Positions 25,060-33,611 of a stretch of DNA of 64,000 nucleotides are shown here, piece by piece. Under the pieces are notes generated by a model. That model was not told where the DNA came from. It made no database searches and worked only from the letters and a program-made list of their open reading frames with translations. The stretch comes from Legionella gratiana (GTDB taxonomy: Bacteria; Pseudomonadota; Gammaproteobacteria; Legionellales; Legionellaceae), in contig NZ_LNYE01000020.1 of NCBI RefSeq assembly GCF_001467695.1, positions 554,368 to 618,367 of the forward strand, written 5' to 3'. The first letter of the stretch is position 1, and each line of letters opens with the position of its first letter. Position numbers and translations under genes: made by a program.

Positions 25060-26799
25060 GTGCGTGAAAGTCGGTTCTACTTTGCTAATCCTGATAGAGT
25101 TGGTCGATATATAAATCGTTGGGATTTACTGCTTCTTATTCTCATCTTTTCTATCTTATTTTTTTTAGGTTGGGCTGGCTCCCAAATGGCTACCCCGTAT
25201 CAGTTAGGAGAGCAGATCCCCATTTCTTTAGATCCTTCCAATCTTCCTTTTTATGCATTACGTACCGTTTTACGCATGTTTATTGCATTATTTTTTTCCA
25301 TAATTTTTACTTTTACTGTGGGGCTTTGGGCTGCTAAAAATCGACGCGCAGAGCAGATAATTATTCCTGCTATTGATATTTTACAATCCATACCTGTTTT
25401 GAGTTTTTTATCGATTACAGTAACCGGGTTTATTCATTTGTTTCCTAATAGCTTGTTAGGCCCTGAATGTGCTTCCATTTTCGCTATTTTTTGCGCCCAA
25501 GTCTGGAATATGACTTTTGGTTTTTATCAATCAGTAAAAACCCTGCCTCATGATTTAAAAGAGGTTGCTTCTATGTTTCGATTATCTGCATGGCAGCGTT
25601 TTTGGAAACTGGAAGTGCCTTTTTCCATGTCGAGCTTATTATGGAATATGATGGTTTCCATGTCTGCAAGTTGGTTTTTTGTAGTCTTATCGGAGGCTAT
25701 TTCTGTTGCACATCAAAATATTCGGCTGCCTGGAGTAGGTTCCTATATCGCTTTAGCCATACAGCAACGTGATTTACATGCTGTGGGTTATGCAATTTTG
25801 ACTATGGTTGTTGTCATTTTTTTATATGATCAAATTTTCTTTCGGCCTTTAATTGCATGGTCCGAAAAATTTAAAGCAGAGACATCGCATGATGAAGCGG
25901 AATATCAATCTTGGTTAGTGGATTGGATGCGCGGTAGTCGGTTAATGAAGCAATTCGCTGAAATTATTGGGATTTTCACCGATCATTTTGTGAACGCACG
26001 CTGGCTGCGCCTCAATGAGGCCAAAGCAATTAAGGAAATTGATTTTAAAAAACAAAAGCGCCTTGATCGATTTTGGAGCGCTTTTGTTTTGTTATGTGTT
26101 TTTTCGGGAACATGGTTTTTACTGCGTTTTATCCTTGCGGAGTTGAAAGTTGCTGATATTGTGCATGTGTTTTTGCTAGGAGCAGCAACAGGGACACGGG
26201 TAATATGTTTAATTGTCATGAGCTCATTAATTTGGATTCCTGTAGGTGTATGGATAGGCTTGAGACCAAGAATCGCACAAAAAATACAACCAGTGATTCA
26301 ATTCGTTGCGGCATTTCCGGCCAATTTATTCTATCCTTTATTTGTTATTGCCATCGTTAAATTTCATTTAAATGTAGAAATTTGGGTTACTCCACTGATG
26401 ATACTCGGAACTCAGTGGTATATTTTATTTAATGTGATTGCTGGCGCATCAGCAATTCCGCGTGAACTCTATCTTGCGGCGGATAATTTTGGTTTGAAAG
26501 GATGGCTTTGGTGGAAAAGATTAGCGGCGCCAGGGATCTTCCCTTTTTATATTACTGGTGCCATAACTGCCGCAGGTGGTGCATGGAATGCCAGTATCGT
26601 GGCAGAATTCGTAAGTTGGGGAAATACTACGCTCAGAGCTACAGGTTTAGGTGAGTACATTCAAGCCAGTACAGCAACAGGAGATTTCCCAAAAATTGCT
26701 TTGGGTACAGCCATGATGTGTTTGTATGTGCTTGCTTTTAACCACTTGATTTGGCGTCCGCTTTATCGGCTAGCGGAAGAACGTTTTAATTTTAATTAA
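25060..26799 (+). CDS. ABC transporter permease with two fused permease domains (nitrate/sulfonate/taurine type)
   Basis: The 579-residue protein has two BPD-type permease halves, each with an EAA-like loop that contacts the ATPase: FRLSAWQRFWKLEVPF at about residue 175 and FGLKGWLWWKRLAAPGIFPF at about 480. Numerous hydrophobic helices are visible. Such fused permeases occur in NitT/TauT-like importers. The start is GTG 25060, with AAGGAGG about 4 nt before it. The ATPase gene follows after 8 nt. No substrate-binding protein is encoded nearby, so the substrate is unknown. Confidence 0.88.
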   Translation: MRESRFYFANPDRVGRYINRWDLLLLILIFSILFFLGWAGSQMATPYQLGEQIPISLDPSNLPFYALRTVLRMFIALFFSIIFTFTVGLWAAKNRRAEQIIIPAIDILQSIPVLSFLSITVTGFIHLFPNSLLGPECASIFAIFCAQVWNMTFGFYQSVKTLPHDLKEVASMFRLSAWQRFWKLEVPFSMSSLLWNMMVSMSASWFFVVLSEAISVAHQNIRLPGVGSYIALAIQQRDLHAVGYAILTMVVVIFLYDQIFFRPLIAWSEKFKAETSHDEAEYQSWLVDWMRGSRLMKQFAEIIGIFTDHFVNARWLRLNEAKAIKEIDFKKQKRLDRFWSAFVLLCVFSGTWFLLRFILAELKVADIVHVFLLGAATGTRVICLIVMSSLIWIPVGVWIGLRPRIAQKIQPVIQFVAAFPANLFYPLFVIAIVKFHLNVEIWVTPLMILGTQWYILFNVIAGASAIPRELYLAADNFGLKGWLWWKRLAAPGIFPFYITGAITAAGGAWNASIVAEFVSWGNTTLRATGLGEYIQASTATGDFPKIALGTAMMCLYVLAFNHLIWRPLYRLAEERFNFN

Positions 26800-26807
26800 T
26801 AATCATC

Positions 26808-28106
26808 ATGTCTGAAACCATTATTTCTATAGAAAGTTTGAGTAAGTCGTTTAAGAAATCATCAGAGCAAAATTTACTTGTACTTGAGGATGTGAATTTT
26901 AAACTTCAAGAAGGTGAAATTGTTGCTTTATTAGGCAAGTCTGGTTCAGGAAAATCGACGTTGCTGCGTATTATTGCCGGTCTAGTTGCTCCAACAAGCG
27001 GTTCAGTGACTTATCGAGGAAAACCGGTGACACGGCCTGTGGATGGTATCGCGATGGTTTTTCAATCTTTTGCATTGATGCCATGGCTTACTGTATTAGA
27101 AAATGTAGAGCTTGGTCTTGAAGCACAAGGTGTGGGTCGAGAAGAACGAAGGCATCGTGCTATTGAAGCAATTGATATTATTGGTCTTGATGGTTTTGAA
27201 TCTGCTTTCCCAAAAGAACTTTCTGGTGGTATGCGCCAACGTGTTGGGTTTGCGCGTGCATTAGTCATTAATCCTGATGTTTTGTTAATGGATGAGCCTT
27301 TTTCCGCACTTGATGTGCTTACTGCTGAAAACTTAAAATCGGATCTGTTGGAATTATGGAAAGAAAAGAAAACCAATACGAATGGAATTTTATTGGTAAC
27401 TCATAATATTGAGGAAGCTGCTACTTTGGCAGATAGAATCGTCATTTTTGGTAATGATCCTGGATATATTCGTGCTGAGTTACCTGTAACCTTACCACAG
27501 CCACGAGATCCGGAGTCTTCTGAATTTCGAGCTTTAGTTGACAAAATTTATACCTTAATGACTACCGGACCTAAAGAAAAAGCAAAGCGAGCACAAAGAG
27601 AACGGCAAATCGGCTTAGGTTATCGTTTGCCTGACGTAGAGCCTTCGGAGTTGACGGGTTTGATTGAAACGATGACTTCTTTTGAAGAACGGATTGACTT
27701 GCCAGAGCTTGCTGATGAACTCATGATGAACATTGATGATCTATTTCCTATCCTTGAAACATTAGAAATATTAGGTTTTGCTCAAGTTTCTGCGGGAGAT
27801 ATTCAATTAAGTGATTTAGGAAAGCAATTCTCTGAAGCGGACCTTCAGGAACGCAAGCAATTATTTGCGCAAAGATTATTAGAGAAAGTGCCTCTTGCAC
27901 GTTACATTCGCAGAATTTTAGATGAAAAAGTAGGACATAGAGTTTCTGAAGAACGATTTTTAAGTAAGCTTGAAGATTACTTAAGTGAAAAAGAAGCAGA
28001 ACGTGTTTTACGTACAATGATTGATTGGGGGCGCTATGCAGAGATTTTTGCTTATGATTTTAATACGGGCATTTTAAGTTTAGAGAATCCTGGTATAGGT
28101 ATTTAG
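26808..28106 (+). CDS. ABC transporter ATP-binding protein with C-terminal AAA-associated domain
   Basis: The 432-residue protein has Walker A GKSGSGKST at residues 43-51, the Q-loop FQSFALMPW, signature LSGGMRQR, Walker B VLLMDEPFSALD and the H-loop VTHNIEEA. After the nucleotide-binding domain a further 170 residues match the AAA-associated C-terminal domain found in some nitrate/sulfonate-type ATPases. It energises the fused permease encoded upstream. The next gene, a Rab-like GTPase, starts 1 nt after its stop. Confidence 0.92.
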   Translation: MSETIISIESLSKSFKKSSEQNLLVLEDVNFKLQEGEIVALLGKSGSGKSTLLRIIAGLVAPTSGSVTYRGKPVTRPVDGIAMVFQSFALMPWLTVLENVELGLEAQGVGREERRHRAIEAIDIIGLDGFESAFPKELSGGMRQRVGFARALVINPDVLLMDEPFSALDVLTAENLKSDLLELWKEKKTNTNGILLVTHNIEEAATLADRIVIFGNDPGYIRAELPVTLPQPRDPESSEFRALVDKIYTLMTTGPKEKAKRAQRERQIGLGYRLPDVEPSELTGLIETMTSFEERIDLPELADELMMNIDDLFPILETLEILGFAQVSAGDIQLSDLGKQFSEADLQERKQLFAQRLLEKVPLARYIRRILDEKVGHRVSEERFLSKLEDYLSEKEAERVLRTMIDWGRYAEIFAYDFNTGILSLENPGIGI

Positions 28107-28107
28107 T

Positions 28108-29034
28108 ATGGAGCACAAAGAAGAGTATGATGAACAGTTTAAGATAATTCTTCTTGGTGATAATTGTGTTGGCAAATCATGCTTATTAGCAACTCTTTTT
28201 GGCCATGCCGATTTTAATGACTATGTCGACACTATGGGTGTTGATCAAAAAATAAAATTTCTTAGAACTTATAATAAAACAATAAAATTACGTATTTGGG
28301 ATGCTTCCGGGACTCCCAAACTTCAGAAAATTGTTTCATCCTATTTTCGTCACACTGACGGTGCTTTTATTTGCTTTGACCTTACTAATTCCCAATCTTT
28401 TTATAATATCAAGGCATTAGTCGAGCGTTTTAGAGCAAGCAATCAGCAGGTACCTATCATTCTCGTTGGTTGCAAAGCTGATTTAATTGGGTTGCGAGAA
28501 GTTTCTTATAAAGAGGCTAATGAACTGGCTCATCAATTAGGTTTTACTTATTTAGAAGCTTCTGCCCTTAAAGAAATTAATGTTAAAGAGGGATTTAATT
28601 TATTAGCACAACAAATATACTTTATGGCTCAATTAAAGAAAATAAAACCTATTTTGGAAGAGCAGTACAATAATTACCAAAAATTAGAGATACAAAAAGA
28701 TCGTTCATGTTTGTTTTCAGCATACCGACAAAATCTTACTAAAGAAGCTCCATTAAAGAAGGAATATCATCTCAGTCTGCAACAATTTTTACGAGGAACC
28801 GATCCTTCCGCTTTGAATGAATTCTGTATCAAGATATTAGATCTTATCGAAAGAGTAGATCAGTTTTATAAGCATGAAAATCCTTACTGGAGTATCATTT
28901 CTCATAGTCCTCTATCCAAAATTTTGAGGCATGCATTGGATGTTTTATGCAGCATGCCCTCGGGAATTACTGAATTATCGGACATCAGGGAATTGATACG
29001 TAAAGATAGGGTTTTTAATTTTGGAGAAACATAA
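28108..29034 (+). CDS. Rab-like small GTPase with C-terminal extension; Dot/Icm effector candidate
   Basis: Residues 10-172 are a Ras/Rab G domain. They contain the P-loop GDNCVGKS (17-24), a switch I/RabF1-like TMGVDQKIK with Thr42, WDASGTPK (64-71), G4 GCKADL (121-126) and G5 EASAL (150-154). The switch II residue that is Gln in Rabs (WDTAGQE) is Thr69 here, which would be expected to weaken GTP hydrolysis. G4 has Cys for Asn or Thr. A helical extension of about 135 residues follows, with no C-terminal prenylation cysteines. Rab-like genes acquired from eukaryotes are known in several Legionella and some are effectors. Its 1-nt spacing from the ABC ATPase stop suggests shared transcription. 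Confidence 0.88.
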   Translation: MEHKEEYDEQFKIILLGDNCVGKSCLLATLFGHADFNDYVDTMGVDQKIKFLRTYNKTIKLRIWDASGTPKLQKIVSSYFRHTDGAFICFDLTNSQSFYNIKALVERFRASNQQVPIILVGCKADLIGLREVSYKEANELAHQLGFTYLEASALKEINVKEGFNLLAQQIYFMAQLKKIKPILEEQYNNYQKLEIQKDRSCLFSAYRQNLTKEAPLKKEYHLSLQQFLRGTDPSALNEFCIKILDLIERVDQFYKHENPYWSIISHSPLSKILRHALDVLCSMPSGITELSDIRELIRKDRVFNFGET

Positions 29035-29036
29035 CC

Positions 29037-29072
29037 CTAGAAAAAGCAGTAGGACTCAACTGCTTTTTCTAG
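29037..29072. terminator. Bidirectional intrinsic terminator
   Basis: CTAGAAAAAGCAGT (29037-29050) pairs perfectly with ACTGCTTTTTCTAG (29059-29072) over 8 nt. Each arm has an A5/T5 run, so it can serve the convergent GTPase gene and the orphan gene at 29099. Confidence 0.7.
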
Positions 29073-29098
29073 ATAACGGACTTATCCTGATAGATTTT

Positions 29099-30334
29099 CT
29101 AATTTTTTAGCAGGGTACAGATACAAGTGCGCGCGCTTTTTTTATTGAATGTATTGAATTGATTTGGAGAGTTTGGGTGCTTTTCAAACATGCTATATTC
29201 ACTGACTCGAGTTGTTTCTGTAGTGGATTTAAAGTCTTCTTTGGATGTTTCTTGATAACTATTTAATTGGTGTTGGGCGGCCATTTGGGTGATCTTTTCT
29301 TTGATTTTGGAGAAAACACAAGTATAGAAAAACGTACCATCAACTTCGATACTCTGTTTTCCATCAACTTGAAAAGCAGTTTCATCACCAAGATGGTGCA
29401 TACATGCAATGATTTTATTTATATTTTCTTCGTTGATATCCCTAAATGTGATTACTAAGCGAGCGCGATCTTCCCCAACAACAAGTCGGAATAGATTTTC
29501 AGAATGGATTTGTACATCGGCTATGGATAAAACCATATGTGCGAGCACATCACATTTTTCTGGATTAATGCGGTAAGGAATTAAAAATTCTTTGAATTCT
29601 TTATGGAGTAACGTATTGCTAAGGACTGATTCATTGCGATGATAACGTTCAAATAAAGCAATACTTTCTAGCATCATGATGAGTTGAGCACATAATTTTT
29701 GGTTACCACTAATTTCTTTTAGTTGCAAAAAATGATTAATTTCTTGTTTGCTCTTTAAGATATCTACATAAAAGTGCGGGAAACTATCTAAATCATGGAT
29801 GCGACCGGATAAAGTTGAGATAAAACTAATGAGATTTTTTAGCGTCTCAGTAAGTAGAGTATGGGGGTAATCAGCCATTATCATTAGTTTTACTTCTTCA
29901 ATCTGTTTTTTAAGCATATTTTTCGCATTTGTTTCCAAAAGTGGGGCTGATCGTGCTTTATATTGGGCAATTATTTCAGATGAATTTTCTTTTAATGTTT
30001 GGAAATAGTTTTTAAAATAAAAAATGAAGTATTCGACAATTGCATCATCATTGAGCAATAGTGGTTTACCATGTAGGTATTTTTCTTCTGGGATTTTAAA
30101 AAAGTTGAGTATTTTTTTGATTTGAGAAAAATCGAGTCCTGTTGCAATGGAAAATGTTATTTTTTCTTTATCCATTGTTTCTTCATGTTCAAAAGTAAAG
30201 CCTTGGCTTAGCTGTTCTTCATTCACTTTAATATCAGCTAACTGATAGGTAATGTAATTGACTATCCCTGAATTAAGACTTATTCGTTCTTGCTCCAGAA
30301 ATTGCTGCAACTCTCTCCTCAACTTTGATTTCAT
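29099..30334 (-). CDS. Orphan protein (411 aa), unknown
   Basis: I do not recognise a family. The protein is hydrophilic and largely helical by composition, with no signal peptide, membrane segment or visible catalytic motif. It ends in a polar Ser/Thr-rich stretch and the cysteine-containing CICTLLKN. Its neighbours are a Rab-like GTPase (convergent) and dsbA-like (same strand, upstream). A translocated substrate or a Legionella-specific cytosolic protein are both possible. Confidence 0.7.
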   Translation of the reverse strand: MKSKLRRELQQFLEQERISLNSGIVNYITYQLADIKVNEEQLSQGFTFEHEETMDKEKITFSIATGLDFSQIKKILNFFKIPEEKYLHGKPLLLNDDAIVEYFIFYFKNYFQTLKENSSEIIAQYKARSAPLLETNAKNMLKKQIEEVKLMIMADYPHTLLTETLKNLISFISTLSGRIHDLDSFPHFYVDILKSKQEINHFLQLKEISGNQKLCAQLIMMLESIALFERYHRNESVLSNTLLHKEFKEFLIPYRINPEKCDVLAHMVLSIADVQIHSENLFRLVVGEDRARLVITFRDINEENINKIIACMHHLGDETAFQVDGKQSIEVDGTFFYTCVFSKIKEKITQMAAQHQLNSYQETSKEDFKSTTETTRVSEYSMFEKHPNSPNQFNTFNKKSARTCICTLLKN

Positions 30335-30425
30335 GAACTATCCTTTTATTTTCCTAAATCCGACAGTTGAATCTACGAGTAGAGCCAACTGCCGAATTTG
30401 GATTATTCAAAAACGAGTTATACTA

Positions 30426-31040
30426 TTAAACAGATTTTCGTGATAGATAGCTCAATATTTCAAGTAAACGATCCGGGCTACCAGCCATTTGTAAATCAGT
30501 TTTATATTTATGGTTTACCACGAAGGCAGGAACAGCATTAATTTGATAGCTTGCCATCAAGCTCATGCCATTTTGTACGCGCATATCAATAGTTGGGGAA
30601 TTTTCAAAAGCACTTTTAGCAATTTCTCTATCCACACCTTGAGCCACAAAAAACTGGATCATCGATTGTTTTGAATCTAATGGTTTTTTGTCTTCTTGTA
30701 TGGCTTTAAATAATAAAGAATTCATTTTATCTGAAAGAGCAAGTGTTTTTGCCGTGTAATAGGCTTTAGCATAGAGTTCCCAGGATGGTTTAAATATTAC
30801 AGGTACACGTTCAAATTGAATGTTTTTTCCTGTTTTGCTTACCCATTCATCTAGGGGTGCTTCAATTTTATAACACCAAGGGCAACCATAACTAAAAAAT
30901 TCCTCGACAACAGGAGTTTTATTTTTGTCATTTGCTGCATTTGGATTAGTCACAATTTGATAATCTTTGCCTTCAACAAATGTTGTAGCCAAGGCTATGG
31001 CTGGGAAAAGAAAAAACAGAACAATTAATTTTTTTAACAT
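30426..31040 (-). CDS. Periplasmic thiol:disulfide oxidoreductase, DsbA family
   Basis: The 204-residue protein has a signal peptide (LKKLIVLFFLFPAIALA), the thioredoxin-fold active site GCPWCYK and the cis-Pro region NAVPAFVV. DsbA proteins put disulfides into exported proteins. The length fits DsbA. It is preceded by the cytochrome c4 gene with an 11-nt gap, so the two are probably co-transcribed. I cannot tell which Legionella DsbA paralogue it is. Confidence 0.9.
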   Translation of the reverse strand: MLKKLIVLFFLFPAIALATTFVEGKDYQIVTNPNAANDKNKTPVVEEFFSYGCPWCYKIEAPLDEWVSKTGKNIQFERVPVIFKPSWELYAKAYYTAKTLALSDKMNSLLFKAIQEDKKPLDSKQSMIQFFVAQGVDREIAKSAFENSPTIDMRVQNGMSLMASYQINAVPAFVVNHKYKTDLQMAGSPDRLLEILSYLSRKSV

Positions 31041-31051
31041 AATTTAGTTTC

Positions 31052-31651
31052 CTAATGTAAACCTTCAATATAATGTGCAACAGCGTCCATGTCCTCTTGA
31101 CTCATTCTACTGCTAATATCTTGCATAATATGGTTCAAATCGTTTTTTCGTTTGCCCTCTTTAAATGCATTTAATTGTAATACAGTATAAGCAGCATGTT
31201 GCCCAGAAAGGGCTGGGAAGCCAGCTTGGGCATTGCCCGTGCCTTTAGGACCATGGCAAGCAATACATGCCGTGATCTTTTTTGCAAAATCTCCGCCACG
31301 GTAGATTTGTTCACCGCGTTTCAGAAAATTTTCAGGTGTACTGCTTTGAGCAAGAGGCATTTTAGCATAATATGCAGCCAAGTCATCCATGTCTTGATCG
31401 CTGAGGGTAGCAACTAGGGCGCTCATTACTGGTGCATTACGCAAAGAAGCGTCCTTCATGTCTTTAAGTTGCTTTATAAAATATTTGGGATGTTGCCCAG
31501 CAATATTAGGCCATTCCGGATTTGTACTATTGCCTTGTTGTCCATGACAGGCAGCACAGACAATTGCCTTATTGGCTGCAGATGAACCATCTTCTTGAGC
31601 AAAAAGAGCGAGTGGGGTATACAGAATAAAAGCGAGTACAAATTTTTTCAT
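31052..31651 (-). CDS. Di-haem cytochrome c4
   Basis: From the ATG at 31651 (199 residues) there is a signal peptide (KKFVLAFILYTPLALFA). Two similar halves follow, each with a CxxCH haem site: CAACHGQQGNS and CIACHGPKGTG. Cytochrome c4 carries electrons in the periplasm to terminal oxidases. The longer reading from 31723 adds a leader lacking signal-peptide character and overlaps the divergent engB start, so it is rejected. Confidence 0.9.
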   Translation of the reverse strand: MKKFVLAFILYTPLALFAQEDGSSAANKAIVCAACHGQQGNSTNPEWPNIAGQHPKYFIKQLKDMKDASLRNAPVMSALVATLSDQDMDDLAAYYAKMPLAQSSTPENFLKRGEQIYRGGDFAKKITACIACHGPKGTGNAQAGFPALSGQHAAYTVLQLNAFKEGKRKNDLNHIMQDISSRMSQEDMDAVAHYIEGLH

Positions 31652-31715
31652 CGATTTCTCATCATAAACTCTCAAGTAATGGTACACTGTCTTGGTTGAA
31701 ATCCCAAAAAGTATT

Positions 31716-32324
31716 ATGTTCATGTTAGCAAACCCGTATTCTAAAGCAGTATTTCTAAAAAGCGCAGCTCTTGTTTCTCAGTTGCCTGATGACTCAGGTT
31801 ATGAAGTTGCTTTTGCTGGACGTTCCAATGCAGGAAAATCTAGTGCTTTAAATTGTTTAACCGGTATTAAAAACCTAGCTCGAACAAGTAAAACTCCCGG
31901 ACGAACTCAATTGATTAATTTGTTTCAGTTGGATGAAGCACGCCGTCTTGTTGATTTACCCGGTTATGGCTATGCCAAGGTTGCTTTACGAGTGAAGATG
32001 GATTGGCAAAAAAATTTAGCGCATTATCTTGAAGTAAGGCAAAGTTTAAAGGGTTTGATTCTATTGATGGATATTCGTCATCCTTTAAAAGACTTAGATG
32101 TAATGATGATTGATTGGGCTTTGGATCGGGAATTACCCGTGCACATCCTACTCACCAAATCAGATAAATTAAGCCGTAGTGAGGTAAAAAATACCGTATT
32201 TAAAGTGCGCAAGTATTACGAATTGGCTCAAAATTTAATTACTGTGCAGTCCTTTTCGTCTTTAAATAAAGAGGGAGTTGAGGAGCTGATTGCTTTGTTA
32301 AATCGATGGATTGATCTAGCATAG
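31716..32324 (+). CDS. engB: Ribosome-biogenesis GTPase EngB/YsxC/YihA
   Basis: The protein contains the P-loop GRSNAGKSSALN, switch segment TPGRTQLINLF, G3 DLPGYGYA and G4 LTKSDKL, all typical of EngB, which assists large-subunit assembly. The length is about 200 residues, as usual. The start is either ATG 31716 or ATG 31722 (MLANPYSK); the TTG at 31692 is less likely. It diverges from cytochrome c4. Confidence 0.93.
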   Translation: MFMLANPYSKAVFLKSAALVSQLPDDSGYEVAFAGRSNAGKSSALNCLTGIKNLARTSKTPGRTQLINLFQLDEARRLVDLPGYGYAKVALRVKMDWQKNLAHYLEVRQSLKGLILLMDIRHPLKDLDVMMIDWALDRELPVHILLTKSDKLSRSEVKNTVFKVRKYYELAQNLITVQSFSSLNKEGVEELIALLNRWIDLA

Positions 32325-32331
32325 TTTGCAG

Positions 32332-32432
32332 GTATCCGTTCAGGGGTATGCTTTCCACTTGGTGAAAGGAATGGATTTTCGCGCAAGATGGGCCAAATGC
32401 AGCCTTTCGGTGCATGAGGCGTGAACGCTTAC
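32332..32432. repeat. 101-bp repeat, copy A (short form)
   Basis: The segment from GTATCCGTTCAGGGG to GTGAACGCTTAC shares both ends almost exactly with 49271-49446: GTATGCTTTCCACTTGGTG on the left and CAGCCTTTCGGTGCATGAGG on the right. It lacks the roughly 75-bp middle of the other copy. It lies just after engB, as copy B lies just after the large orphan gene. Confidence 0.75.
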
Positions 32433-32509
32433 ATTTGCAGAGCGCCATCAACGGCTGCCTCTGCACGTCTATCATGAGATTCAAATAATAAGAGTTCGGA
32501 ATATAATTA

Positions 32510-33010
32510 TTACCCTTTAATTTCCGCGTTTTTCAATACCTTTTCTGCTTGGGCAGCGCGATAGTTTTTAATCGCTTCACGGTATTCAGGATATTTATTG
32601 CTTAAAATTGTTGCTGCTAAGAGAGCAGCATTAATAGCCCCTGCTTTGCCAACCGCAAGGGTACCTACGGGGATACCTGCTGGCATTTGCACGATAGATA
32701 GAAGTGCATCAAGGCCATTCGTAAAAGTGGACGAAGGCATGGGCACTCCTAAAACGGGTAATAAGGTTTTTGCTGCGACAACACCGGGTAAATGGGCTGC
32801 GCCACCTGCTGCAGCGATAAATACTTCAATACCATGTTGTTCTGCTGATTTTAAATAGTCAAACAAAGCATTCGGAGTGCGATGAGCAGACAAAGCACGT
32901 ACTTCATGAGGAATATTTAATTGGTCCAGAATTAAACTTGCTTCCTCCATAATTGTCCAATCTGATTTAGAGCCCATTAATATAGATACGAGTTTTTTTG
33001 ACATGATCAC
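32510..33010 (-). CDS. purE: N5-carboxyaminoimidazole ribonucleotide mutase
   Basis: The 166-residue protein has GSKSDWTIMEEA, SAHRTP and AAAGGAAHLPGV, the substrate-binding motifs of class I PurE, which makes CAIR from N5-CAIR. It is the last gene of the operon, 1 nt after purN. The usual partner purK is not in the window. Confidence 0.95.
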   Translation of the reverse strand: MIMSKKLVSILMGSKSDWTIMEEASLILDQLNIPHEVRALSAHRTPNALFDYLKSAEQHGIEVFIAAAGGAAHLPGVVAAKTLLPVLGVPMPSSTFTNGLDALLSIVQMPAGIPVGTLAVGKAGAINAALLAATILSNKYPEYREAIKNYRAAQAEKVLKNAEIKG

Positions 33011-33011
33011 C

Positions 33012-33611
33012 TCATTGATTTGCTAAGTTTTCTAAGACTTTATAACTGCAAATGGATTGTATTGCCTCAACGAGGGCAGCTCCCTCTAATTCTTGTACCC
33101 TGGCTTTCAAAAGTTCAGGAGTATCATTTGCATTGACCGGACATTTTTTTTGTAAAATAATAGGTCCTGCATCCACTTCTTCAGTCACGTAGTGCACAGT
33201 ACACCCAGTTTCAATTTCGGCCGCATCTAAAACAGCTTGGTGTACATCAAGATTCATCAGTCCAGCGTAAGCGGGTAGAAGTGATGGGTGAATGTTAATG
33301 ATTTTATTGTTCCATGCTAAAACAAATTCAGCAGATAAGATACGCATATAGCCAATGAGTACAACAAGTTCTATGTGATGTTGTTTCAGTATTTCGGATA
33401 AACAATGGTCAAACTCGGTTCGGCTTAAACCTTGCGAATTGACAAACATAGACTTAATACCAAAATGGGCTGCCTTTTGTAGAATCAATGCGTCTTCTTT
33501 ATTGCTTAGCACTAATTCAATCGAGGCGAGTAACTTTTTTTGCTTAATGGCGTCAACAAGTGGGTTAAGATTAGTGCCTCGAGTTGAGCCTAAAACGGCG
33601 ATACGAATCAT
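33012..33611 (-). CDS. purN: Phosphoribosylglycinamide formyltransferase
   Basis: The 199-residue protein has the GSTRGTNLNPLV opening, LIGYMRILS, NIHPSLLPAYAGL (Asn/His of the active site) and VTEEVDAGPIILQ, as in PurN. It transfers formyl from 10-formyl-THF to GAR. The start overlaps the purD stop by ATGA. Confidence 0.94.
   Translation of the reverse strand: MIRIAVLGSTRGTNLNPLVDAIKQKKLLASIELVLSNKEDALILQKAAHFGIKSMFVNSQGLSRTEFDHCLSEILKQHHIELVVLIGYMRILSAEFVLAWNNKIINIHPSLLPAYAGLMNLDVHQAVLDAAEIETGCTVHYVTEEVDAGPIILQKKCPVNANDTPELLKARVQELEGAALVEAIQSICSYKVLENLANQ

Noticed and set aside
31652..31723. Longer N-terminus of cytochrome c4 starting at 31723
   Set aside because: It would put a non-hydrophobic stretch before the signal peptide and overlap the engB start region; the ATG at 31651 gives a normal signal peptide.
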